Below, piece after piece: positions 6,862-13,005 of a stretch of 18,518 nucleotides of DNA. The translations under genes were made by a program, and so were the position numbers. Source of the stretch: an uncultured Ruminococcus sp. (GTDB taxonomy: Bacteria > Bacillota_A > Clostridia > Oscillospirales > Ruminococcaceae); NCBI GenBank assembly GCA_946629405.1, contig CAMOXW010000162.1:1-18518 (forward strand). Reading direction: 5' to 3'. How positions within the stretch are numbered: position 1 is the stretch's first letter; each line of letters starts with the position of its first letter. The notes under the pieces are model-generated. The model worked only from the letters and a program-made list of their open reading frames with translations, made no database searches and had not been told where the DNA came from.

Positions 6862-7147
6862 AAGCTACTCAGACACCTTCACCGGTGCCGCCGACGAGGG
6901 CATCAGACTCATCCTCGAAGGTAAAAGCACTGAGGAAGACTCCCGCAGAAAGCTCAGAAAAGTCCTGTTAAAAGTTATAAATAATGAGCTTACCCCGAGA
7001 CAAAAAGAGATAATTATGCTATACTATTTTCAGCGAATGGATATCGTCACTATAGGCAGGGAGCTCGGCGTCACTCCGCAGGCTGTCTCCGCGGCGATGT
7101 CCCGCGCAAGGCTGCGGATGTTCCGCATACTTCAATACTACTTATAA
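6848..7147 (+). CDS. Sigma-70 region 4-like helix-turn-helix regulator lacking region 2
   Basis: A 99-residue protein starting at GTG 6848, fixed by AAGGAGG ten bases upstream. Residues about 48-92 form a sigma-70 region 4: LTPRQKEIIMLYY, then the helix-turn-helix DIVTIGRELGVTPQAVSAAMSRAR. Residues 1-47 are basic and helical, with no region 2 for core binding at the -10. It is therefore not a complete sigma factor; it could be a DNA-binding regulator, an activator resembling phage late-gene regulators, or act together with the coiled-coil protein encoded just before it, with which it overlaps by 14 bases. Likely under the same LexA-box promoter. The following gene starts only a few bases downstream. 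The fold call is firm; the role is unknown. Confidence 0.88.
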   Translation: MSRRKSYSDTFTGAADEGIRLILEGKSTEEDSRRKLRKVLLKVINNELTPRQKEIIMLYYFQRMDIVTIGRELGVTPQAVSAAMSRARLRMFRILQYYL

Positions 7148-7157
7148 GGTGAAGATC

Positions 7158-8480
7158 ATGGATACTCCAATAATAGACTTTCTTGAAAAATATTCAGCCT
7201 CCGGCACCCTGCGCTGCCATATGCCCGGCCATAAGGGCAGGGCTGCGCTCCTGCCGCCGCCGTATTGGGATATTACCGAGATTTCCGGGGCGGATGAACT
7301 GTTTGAGGCCAACGGTATAATCGCTCAGAGCGAGAGGAATATGGCAAAGCTCTATGGCTCTGTCGCCTGTGCCTATTCAGCTCACGGTTCAACACTTTGC
7401 ATACAGGCGATGCTTGCGATAATGAAACGTGAGGGGAGAAGGGTCCTCGCCGTCAGGAACGCCCACAGGGCGTTCCTGAACGCCGCCGCGCTTACGGATA
7501 TCGATGTCAACTGGATACTTCCGGAATACTTGGATGGCATACTTTCAGGAGAGCTTACAAGCGCGGCGGCTGAAGCCGCTTTCAGCGGCTCCGGCGAGGC
7601 CCCCGGCTGCCTGTACGTCACATCGCCTGATTATACCGGAAGGATCGCTGATATCCCGGGACTTGCGGAGGTGTGCCGAAGACACGGAGCACGGCTCATC
7701 GTTGACAACGCTCACGGCGCACATCTGGCATTTATGCCGGAAAATATGCACCCTATTGTCCTCGGAGCAGATATGTGCTGCGACTCGGCACATAAAATGC
7801 TGCCGGCACTGACAGGAGCGGCAATGCTCCATACCTCACGGGAGGAATACGCTGCACAACTCAAGTCTGCGATGGGAATGTTCGGCTCGACAAGCCCTTC
7901 TTACCTGATAATGGCATCGCTCGACCGCTGCTGCAAGTATATAGCTGAAGATATCCGGAGCGATATAGCGGTAAATCTTGACGAGCTCCAAAAATTCCGA
8001 AGCCATTTTTCAGACAGGCTCATTTTCGCACCTGGCGAGCCCTTTCACATCACAGTCTGCGCGGCTGAGAGCGGCTATAACGGCAGCGAGCTCGCGGAGC
8101 TTCTGCGGAAAAACGGCTGCGAATGTGAATATTCAGACAGCGCTCTGCTTATACTTCTCATGTCGCCGGCAAATACCCCGGAGGACTGCCGCAGACTTAC
8201 ACAGGCGCTTGAAGCAGCTCTTGAAAAGGCAAAAAAAACGGTTCCGCTTCACGAAAGGCTTCACATCACGCTCCCTGAGCGCGCAATGTCCATACGCGAG
8301 GCTGTCTTTGCAGAGTGCGAGGACATCCCGGTAGACGAGGCTGAGGGAAGGATATGCGGCGCGGTGAGCGTGCCGTGTCCGCCGGCAATACCGATAGCTG
8401 CGAGCGGTGAGGTCATTGACCGGAGCTGCATAAATATTTTCAAAAGGTATGGAATTCTCACTGTAAATGTGGTAAAATAA
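7158..8480 (+). CDS. Orn/Lys/Arg decarboxylase family PLP enzyme (YaaO-like)
   Basis: This 440-residue protein belongs to the fold-I PLP decarboxylases of basic amino acids (Orn/Lys/Arg decarboxylase major domain). Key features are RCHMPGHKGR near the N-terminus, GADELFEANGII, AYSAHGST, VDNAHGAH with the pyridine-binding Asp183, and DSAHKMLPALTGAA with the PLP-binding Lys213. ATG 7158 is preferred because AAGGTG lies six bases before it; an in-frame GTG at 7149 would add three residues. It is shorter than the classic inducible decarboxylases (over 700 residues) and similar to or a little shorter than Bacillus YaaO, lacking the wing domain. As in Bacillus, it lies upstream of holB and yaaT, although tmk, yaaQ and yaaR are absent. 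Substrate (arginine, lysine or ornithine) cannot be decided. Confidence 0.9.
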   Translation: MDTPIIDFLEKYSASGTLRCHMPGHKGRAALLPPPYWDITEISGADELFEANGIIAQSERNMAKLYGSVACAYSAHGSTLCIQAMLAIMKREGRRVLAVRNAHRAFLNAAALTDIDVNWILPEYLDGILSGELTSAAAEAAFSGSGEAPGCLYVTSPDYTGRIADIPGLAEVCRRHGARLIVDNAHGAHLAFMPENMHPIVLGADMCCDSAHKMLPALTGAAMLHTSREEYAAQLKSAMGMFGSTSPSYLIMASLDRCCKYIAEDIRSDIAVNLDELQKFRSHFSDRLIFAPGEPFHITVCAAESGYNGSELAELLRKNGCECEYSDSALLILLMSPANTPEDCRRLTQALEAALEKAKKTVPLHERLHITLPERAMSIREAVFAECEDIPVDEAEGRICGAVSVPCPPAIPIAASGEVIDRSCINIFKRYGILTVNVVK

Positions 8481-8519
8481 TAAGGACGATCATCCCGCAC
8501 CGGAAGGAGGTCGGTGAAT

Positions 8520-9503
8520 ATGAAAAAAATATACGGAAACAACCATGTCCTCTCCACGTTCAGGAGCATGGTAAGAAGTGGGCGGACTGCCCACTCTATG
8601 CTGATCTACGGCGAACAGGGCAGCGGCAGAAAGCTTGCCGCCTCATACTATACCCAGCTTCTCCTATGTGAGCACCCGACTGACGAGGGACCATGCGGAT
8701 GCTGTGCGGCCTGCCGCAATGTTGAGCACGGAGCCCACCCTGATGTTATGTATGCCGAACGCACAGGAAAGCTCGGCGGCTATTCGGTCGATACAGCAAG
8801 AGGCATAATCAGTGACGCTTTTATCAAACCAAATAACAATACCGGCAAAAAGATATATATCTTTCCCGACTGCCGCAATATCGACCCTCGTACCCAGAAC
8901 GCACTTCTCAAAATAGTCGAGGAGCCTCCGGATTATGCATATTTCATCTTTACGGCAGAGTCAAAGGCTGTCTTCCTGCCGACTATAATCTCGCGGTGCA
9001 TATGCTTCGGGACCTCCCCATGCACTGAGGATGAAGCCCGCGCTGCCCTTGAAGCAGACGGTTTCCAGAAGCAGGATATCGCGCGCGCAGTCGGGTGCTT
9101 CCACGGAAATATCGGTATGTGCCGCAGCTATCTTGTCGATGATAACGTAAGGAAACAGGTGGATTTGACAAAATCCGTTGCGGATAGTATAATAAGAAAA
9201 GACGAGTATTCGCTCAATGTTGCCTTCAATTCTGCGGGCAGGGAGCGAAACGATGTGAACGCTGTGCTTTCACAGCTCGATAAGCTTATAAGGGACGCTG
9301 CTGTTCTCGGTGAGGACAGGGACGCAAAGACCATAGGCTGCTGCCGGAGCACCGCGGAAAGCCTCGCAGGACTTCTCACCGCAAGTCAGGCTGTACGCAT
9401 CCACAGGCATATCGAACGCGCTCGTGAGGCTATCGAAGCAAACGTGAACATCCCGCTCGTGCTGACCGCTCTTTGCGCGGAGATCGCAGAGGTCACAAGT
9501 TAA
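8520..9503 (+). CDS. holB: DNA polymerase III delta prime subunit
   Basis: HolB is the delta prime subunit of the clamp loader, which opens and loads the beta sliding clamp during replication. The 327-residue protein starts at ATG 8520, nine bases after GGAAGGAGG; a GTG at 8514 is too close. It has an N-terminal AAA+ module: a degenerate P-loop GEQGSGRK (31-38), a zinc-binding set Cys50, Cys59, Cys61/62 and Cys65 (CEHPTDEGPCGCCAAC), LKIVEEPP (NALLKIVEEPP), and the SRC motif (ISRC) that supplies the arginine finger for the neighbouring subunit. A helical C-terminal collar domain follows. Its proximity to ricT and a YaaO-like gene is conserved in Firmicutes. Transcription from the LexA-box promoter is likely, as no terminator is seen between them. 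Confidence 0.94.
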   Translation: MKKIYGNNHVLSTFRSMVRSGRTAHSMLIYGEQGSGRKLAASYYTQLLLCEHPTDEGPCGCCAACRNVEHGAHPDVMYAERTGKLGGYSVDTARGIISDAFIKPNNNTGKKIYIFPDCRNIDPRTQNALLKIVEEPPDYAYFIFTAESKAVFLPTIISRCICFGTSPCTEDEARAALEADGFQKQDIARAVGCFHGNIGMCRSYLVDDNVRKQVDLTKSVADSIIRKDEYSLNVAFNSAGRERNDVNAVLSQLDKLIRDAAVLGEDRDAKTIGCCRSTAESLAGLLTASQAVRIHRHIERAREAIEANVNIPLVLTALCAEIAEVTS

Positions 9504-9524
9504 TACTGATTACTGGAGAATTTT

Positions 9525-10391
9525 ATGAAAGAGATTGTAGGTGTGCGCTTCAAAAGCGTAGGAAAAATATATTACTTTTCGCCGGAGGGCATAAAGGCTC
9601 AGGTCGGCGATCACGCTATTGTTGAGACCGTCAGGGGCGTGGAGTGCGGCGAGGTCGTTATTGCCAACAGGGAGATAAATGACAACCAGATAAACGCTCC
9701 GCTGAAGCCGATAATCCGGCTCGCAACTCCTGCCGATATGAAAACGGTGGAAAAGAACAAGCTGCGCGAAAAGGATGCTTTCCGGATATGCGAGGAAAAG
9801 ATAGCTGCGCGCGGACTGAAAATGAACCTTGTTGAGGTCGAGTGTACCTTCGACAATAACAAGCTGCTGTTCTATTTCACAGCTGAAAACCGTGTTGATT
9901 TCCGCGAGCTCGTCAAGGATCTTGCTGCGGTGTTCCGTACAAGGATAGAGCTCAGGCAGATAGGTGTGCGCGATGAGGCTAAGATACTCGGCGGACTTGG
10001 CATATGCGGCCGCGAATTCTGCTGCAAGGGCTACATGGGCGACTTCCAGCCGGTGTCGATAAAAATGGCTAAAGAGCAGGGGCTTTCGCTCAACCCGACG
10101 AAGATATCCGGTACCTGCGGAAGGCTCATGTGCTGCCTCAAAAACGAGCAGAATGCCTATGAAGCTCTCCTGAAGATCACCCCGAAGGTCGGCGCGATAG
10201 TAGTTACTCCCGACGGTGACCGCGGAAGGGTCGAGGATGCAAATCTTATCACCGGCAAGCTCCGTGTCAAGACCGACAAGTCCGAGGTGCCCGTGACCCT
10301 TGACAGGAGCGAGGTAAAGCTCCTCAAGGACGCCGAGATAAGGGTCAACCGAGATGAGCTCAAGGCTCTCAAGAACCTCGAGGACAAATAA
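9525..10391 (+). CDS. ricT: RicT/YaaT, PSP1 domain iron-sulfur protein
   Basis: A 288-residue PSP1-domain protein equal in type to Bacillus subtilis YaaT (RicT). There, RicA (YmcA), RicF (YlbF) and RicT form a complex carrying [4Fe-4S] clusters that helps RNase Y mature mRNAs and affects sporulation, competence and biofilm phosphorelay. The expected cysteines are present: Cys161, Cys166, Cys167 (GICGREFCCKGY) and Cys198, Cys203, Cys204 (GTCGRLMCCLKNE). The N-terminus KEIVGVRFKSVGKIYYF is typical. It follows holB by 21 bases, the conserved order, and its stop TAA overlaps the ATG of queH by one base. The C-terminal tail is Lys/Asp-rich. Confidence 0.94.
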   Translation: MKEIVGVRFKSVGKIYYFSPEGIKAQVGDHAIVETVRGVECGEVVIANREINDNQINAPLKPIIRLATPADMKTVEKNKLREKDAFRICEEKIAARGLKMNLVEVECTFDNNKLLFYFTAENRVDFRELVKDLAAVFRTRIELRQIGVRDEAKILGGLGICGREFCCKGYMGDFQPVSIKMAKEQGLSLNPTKISGTCGRLMCCLKNEQNAYEALLKITPKVGAIVVTPDGDRGRVEDANLITGKLRVKTDKSEVPVTLDRSEVKLLKDAEIRVNRDELKALKNLEDK

Positions 10392-11002
10392 TGGAGAAAC
10401 TCAACTACGGGAGAATATTCGACGAAAAGCTTGCAGAGCTTGAACGCTCCGGCGAACGTCCGGGACTTCTTCTGCACGCCTGCTGTGCTCCGTGCAGCAG
10501 CCATACGCTCACGGTGGTCAGCGAGCGCTTCAATACGGTGCTGTACTTCTGCAATCCCAATATTTCGCCGGAAAGTGAGTTTGACTTCCGCCTGAGCGAG
10601 CTGAAAAGGCTTGTGAAAGAAATGGGGCTTGACATACATATCATCGAGGAACCATACGACCCGGCACCATTTTTTGAGCTTGCAAAGGGGCTGGAGGAAC
10701 TTCCGGAGCGCGGTGAGCGCTGTCGGAGATGTATAGGCTTCCGGTTGAAAATGGCTGGTGCAAAGGCGGCAGAGCTTGGCTGCGATTACTTCACGACGAC
10801 TCTCACGATAAGTCCCCACAAGGACTGCGGGTTCATCAATGAGTGTGGTGCGGATGTGTCTGCGGAGTGCGGTATTCCGTATCTTTTTTCGGATTTCAAG
10901 AAGCATGACGGCTATAAGCATTCTATCGAGCTTTCACGGCAGTACAGCCTTTACCGCCAGAACTACTGCGGCTGTATTTACAGCAAGCACAATTCCGGAT
11001 GA
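10391..11002 (+). CDS. queH: Epoxyqueuosine reductase QueH
   Basis: QueH performs the last step of queuosine synthesis, reducing epoxyqueuosine to queuosine in the tRNA anticodon loop; it is a non-homologous replacement of QueG (family formerly DUF208). The 203-residue protein has the diagnostic cysteines: adjacent Cys31-Cys32 with Cys35 (LHACCAPCSSH), Cys111 and Cys114 (ERCRRCIGFRL), CGFINECG, and Cys193/Cys195 (YCGCIYS). Members bind a [4Fe-4S] cluster through such residues. TTTLTISPHKD is also typical. The start codon overlaps the ricT stop and the stop overlaps an upstream ATG of ybaK, so translation is probably coupled. Other queuosine genes are not in the window. Confidence 0.94.
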   Translation: MEKLNYGRIFDEKLAELERSGERPGLLLHACCAPCSSHTLTVVSERFNTVLYFCNPNISPESEFDFRLSELKRLVKEMGLDIHIIEEPYDPAPFFELAKGLEELPERGERCRRCIGFRLKMAGAKAAELGCDYFTTTLTISPHKDCGFINECGADVSAECGIPYLFSDFKKHDGYKHSIELSRQYSLYRQNYCGCIYSKHNSG

Positions 11003-11010
11003 GGTGGATC

Positions 11011-11490
11011 ATGGGAAAAGAACTTAAAACTAACGCTATGCGCTTTCTCGACAAATCTAAGATAAGTTATACCGTGCAGACGTATGAATGTGAGGAATTC
11101 ATCGACGGCTTGCATACCGCAGAGGCTCTTGGTCAGCCTCCAGAGCAGACCTTCAAGACACTTGTGGCACACGGCAAGTCCGGGAGCTATTACTGCTTTT
11201 TACTGCCAGTCGCAATGGAGCTTGACCTGAAAAAAGCTGCAAAAAGCGTGGGCGAGAAGTCGGTCGAACTGCTCCATGTGAAGGATATCACCGCCGTCAC
11301 AGGCTATGTGCGCGGAGGCTGTACCCCTATCGGTATGAAAAAACAGTTCATGACAGTCATTCACGATTCCGCAGAGGCTCTGCCTGAGTTCTTCATAAGC
11401 GGCGGACGTATCGGTACACAGATAAAGCTCTCTCCGACTGAGCTTATAAAGGCTATTCGCGGAAAGTTCTGCGATATTGCTATGGAATAA
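11011..11490 (+). CDS. ybaK: Cys-tRNA(Pro) deacylase / YbaK family aminoacyl-tRNA editing protein
   Basis: YbaK-type proteins act in trans to hydrolyse Cys-tRNA(Pro) formed in error by prolyl-tRNA synthetase, lowering Pro-to-Cys mistranslation. The 159-residue length is typical. The N-terminus KTNAMRFLDKSKISYTV is a family hallmark; TFKTLVA contains the conserved Lys49, and GYVRGGCTPIGMKK is the conserved loop. ATG 11011 is chosen because GAGGTGG lies just before it and homologues begin near here; the ATG at 10999, within the queH stop, would add four residues without a good ribosome binding site. It is the last gene of the operon and is followed by a strong hairpin. Other INS-domain editing specificities cannot be fully excluded. 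Confidence 0.92.
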   Translation: MGKELKTNAMRFLDKSKISYTVQTYECEEFIDGLHTAEALGQPPEQTFKTLVAHGKSGSYYCFLLPVAMELDLKKAAKSVGEKSVELLHVKDITAVTGYVRGGCTPIGMKKQFMTVIHDSAEALPEFFISGGRIGTQIKLSPTELIKAIRGKFCDIAME

Positions 11491-11494
11491 AATC

Positions 11495-11518
11495 AAGGGC
11501 GCACGATCGTGCGCCCTT
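11495..11518. terminator. Bidirectional terminator between ybaK and hsp20
   Basis: A perfect 24-bp palindrome, 12 bases per arm, with the core GGGCGCACGA/TCGTGCGCCC. On the plus strand it is followed by TTTAGCTTT; on the minus strand by TTGATTTTATT, the better T-tract. The convergent genes ybaK and hsp20 both run into it, so it probably serves both. Confidence 0.88.
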
Positions 11519-11577
11519 TAGCTTTATGCGGAACGATGCAGGTATCGCCTTGCATAATTCGGTTGTAATAATATTTG

Positions 11578-12003
11578 TTACTTTATTTCAAGCCTCTTTG
11601 AAGCTGGTTCTTCATATTTTCTCTTGGGGAGGTCGATAGTGAGGATGCCGTTTTTATACTCTGCGCTTATGGCGTCGGCGTTGACATCCGAAATATCGAA
11701 GCTTCGCTGGTATGAGCCGTAGGAGCGCTCGCGGCGGATGTAGCTGCCATTATCGTCCTTTTGCTCGTTCTCGGTCTTATGCTCGGCGGAAATGACGAGA
11801 TATGAGCCGTTGATATCGAGAGTGATATCCTCCTTCTCGAATCCCGGAAGCTCGGCCTCCATGACGTACTTGTCACCGGCATCTCTTATATCAGTCCGGC
11901 AGGTATTCACGGGCATTGAAGCGCCGAAGAAGTCTTTGTCGAAGTCGTTGAAAATATTGAACAGGTCAAATCTGTTCCTTCCCATAGGTGTAAGTCCATA
12001 CAT
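11578..12003 (-). CDS. Small heat shock protein, Hsp20/alpha-crystallin family
   Basis: A 141-residue ATP-independent holdase chaperone. Residues about 37-139 form the alpha-crystallin domain: DIRDAGDKYVMEAELPGFEKEDITLDI, then ELPGF, LVISAEH, RRERSYGSYQRSF, and AEYKNGILTIDLPKR with the A-x-x-x-N-G-I-L/V core. A short Phe-rich N-terminal arm (FDLFNIFNDFDKDFFG) precedes it, and the C-terminus SKRLEIK carries a short LEI motif akin to the I-x-I oligomer anchor. AAGGAGG stands eight bases before ATG 12003. A perfect CIRCE lies 175 bases upstream, suggesting HrcA control and heat induction. A hairpin (12020-12034) is directly upstream of the ribosome binding site but does not visibly mask it. Confidence 0.95.
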   Translation of the reverse strand: MYGLTPMGRNRFDLFNIFNDFDKDFFGASMPVNTCRTDIRDAGDKYVMEAELPGFEKEDITLDINGSYLVISAEHKTENEQKDDNGSYIRRERSYGSYQRSFDISDVNADAISAEYKNGILTIDLPKRKYEEPASKRLEIK

Positions 12004-12019
12004 AGATGATTCCTCCTTG

Positions 12020-12034
12020 ATATCCGCGGGATAT
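12020..12034 (-). promoter_or_regulatory. Perfect hairpin next to the hsp20 ribosome binding site
   Basis: ATATCC-GCG-GGATAT is a perfect 15-base inverted repeat in the hsp20 leader, two bases before AAGGAGG. It could shape access to the ribosome binding site or be a processing signal. The short stem and lack of pairing to the SD itself make an RNA thermometer uncertain. Confidence 0.4.
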
Positions 12035-12062
12035 GCGGTAATTCCTTCAATATTATGTGTTT

Positions 12063-12095
12063 TCAGAAGCGGATTATTCTTTTCAGATATTCCAT
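12063..12095 (-). CDS. Candidate 10-residue leader ORF before hsp20
   Basis: The minus strand has AAGGAGATGATACC followed by an ATG and an open frame for MEYLKRIIRF with a TGA stop. The SD match and spacing are good, and it lies about 16 bases after a TATAAT. Ten codons can easily arise by chance; it may be a leader peptide, or the SD may be fortuitous. Confidence 0.3.
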   Translation of the reverse strand: MEYLKRIIRF

Positions 12096-12117
12096 TGGTA
12101 TCATCTCCTTGATGTTG

Positions 12118-12145
12118 ATTATATGATACAGCCGGAACATGACAG
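12118..12145 (-). promoter_or_regulatory. Candidate hsp20 promoter
   Basis: On the minus strand, CTGTCA (12145-12140), a 16-base spacer and TATAAT (12123-12118). The -10 is perfect, the -35 matches four of six bases. An 8-bp inverted pair, ATGTTGAT (12112-12119) and ATCAACAT (12150-12157), flanks it. The promoter used in vivo could instead lie closer to the CIRCE, where no convincing hexamers are seen. Confidence 0.4.
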
Positions 12146-12178
12146 AAATATCAACATTATGTGAAAAGATGATGAAAA

Positions 12179-12205
12179 TTAGCACTCTCGCCTGGAGAGT
12201 GCTAA
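12179..12205. promoter_or_regulatory. CIRCE element (HrcA operator)
   Basis: TTAGCACTC-N9-GAGTGCTAA matches the CIRCE consensus perfectly in both arms with the canonical nine-base spacer. HrcA represses groESL, dnaK and other chaperone genes through it and is released on heat shock. The only gene it can serve here is hsp20 on the minus strand, about 175 bases downstream. Confidence 0.97.
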
Positions 12206-12223
12206 TTGTTTTCCGAAAACAAT
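12205..12223. repeat. 19-bp inverted repeat adjoining CIRCE
   Basis: ATTGTTTTC-C-GAAAACAAT is a perfect inverted repeat that shares its first base with the CIRCE edge. On the minus strand it overlaps the T-rich tail of the Nudix gene terminator, so it may be part of transcription ending, or a second operator beside CIRCE. Confidence 0.55.
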
Positions 12224-12247
12224 GCCGCAGGCATATCTGTCTGCGGC
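12224..12247 (-). terminator. Terminator of the Nudix hydrolase gene
   Basis: On the minus strand, GCCGCAG and CTGCGGC form a 7-bp GC-rich stem around a ten-base loop, followed by ATTGTTTTC. It begins about eight bases after the Nudix stop codon. The following T run is interrupted by one G. Confidence 0.75.
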
Positions 12248-12254
12248 GAGTTGC

Positions 12255-12668
12255 TCAATAAGCGTCCTTTATAGCGGTTTTTGCCTTGGATACGATCGTT
12301 CTGTCGTTTTCGTAGGAGAGTATATTCGAGGCATAGGAGATGTCCACCCACCTGATCTCGGCTATTTCGTCCTCCTGGGGGATAAAATTAACATTTCTGG
12401 CTTTTGCAAGGAAATACACGACGACCTTTATGGTATCCTTTTTCGGGGAATACGTTACTGTTTCACGGAACGTCGGGTCGATAATGACGTCGATCGAGGT
12501 CTCCTCCATGATCTCACGCCGCGCGGTCTCGACCTCGGTCTCGCCGGCTTCGACGTGTCCCTTCGGGAACGACCAATGTCCGCTGTTGATGTGTTTTATC
12601 AGCAATATCTCTGTATTCCCGTGAAATTTGCGGTAAACGATCGCACCGCATGATTTCTCGTGAAACAT
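12255..12668 (-). CDS. Nudix hydrolase, probable diadenosine tetraphosphatase type
   Basis: A 137-residue Nudix hydrolase. The Nudix box lies at residues 37-59, GHVEAGETEVETARREIMEETSI, matching G-x5-E-x7-R-E-U-x-E-E-x-G-U except that the final Gly is Ser, as in several related enzymes. The N-terminal EKSCGAIVYRK, ILLIKH and HWSFPKGHVE resemble bis(5'-nucleosyl)-tetraphosphatases (Ap4A hydrolases), which clear the alarmone Ap4A made during heat or oxidative stress. This substrate is inferred from overall likeness only; nucleotide-sugar or oxidised nucleotide activity is possible. AAAGGA precedes ATG 12668. It has its own consensus promoter and a terminator, and sits upstream of hsp20 on the same strand without being in one operon. 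Confidence 0.92.
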   Translation of the reverse strand: MFHEKSCGAIVYRKFHGNTEILLIKHINSGHWSFPKGHVEAGETEVETARREIMEETSIDVIIDPTFRETVTYSPKKDTIKVVVYFLAKARNVNFIPQEDEIAEIRWVDISYASNILSYENDRTIVSKAKTAIKDAY

Positions 12669-12736
12669 ATCATTTCCTTTCTTGCCCTTGCAGGCATGAT
12701 ACGGGCGCAGGTGCTCCCTGTAGTTGATTCATTTAT

Positions 12737-12765
12737 ATTATACCATACAAGTGATGAATTGTCAA
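12737..12765 (-). promoter_or_regulatory. Consensus sigma-A promoter of the Nudix gene
   Basis: On the minus strand, TTGACA (12765-12760), a 17-base spacer and TATAAT (12742-12737), with TGG before the -10 (extended -10). All twelve hexamer bases match. The leader to the ATG is about 60 bases. Confidence 0.92.
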
Positions 12766-13005
12766 CTGCATAGCCTGGAAGATAAGGAGCAACAGAATTT
12801 ACTTTTTTAGAATGGCGTTATTGTGCAGAAGCAGTCTCTCTTTATCCCGTCCTGAAGGATGCTCTCTGAAAGGTTCCGGTCTGCTTCAGCTGACAAAAAA
12901 TGAGAGAACAAGTTTGGTCCTGACTGTATCATTCCCCCGCACGGCTGCATATAATATACCGTATTATCTCGGCGTGCCGTATGCCGGAAAGCGGTGGAGT
13001 AAACT

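Noticed and set aside
10157..10921. 254-codon minus-strand open frame across ricT and queH
   Set aside because: It spans two well-supported genes on the other strand and has no domain signature or SD.
12003..12060. RNA thermometer masking the hsp20 SD (ROSE or fourU)
   Set aside because: No upstream stretch complementary to AAGGAGG was found; the nearby hairpin leaves the SD free.
12766..13005. T-box leader for asnB
   Set aside because: No T-box sequence (AGGGTGG...ACCGCG-like) and no terminator with T-tract; only a loose GAAGCAG/CTGCTTC pair (12828-12834 with 12881-12887).
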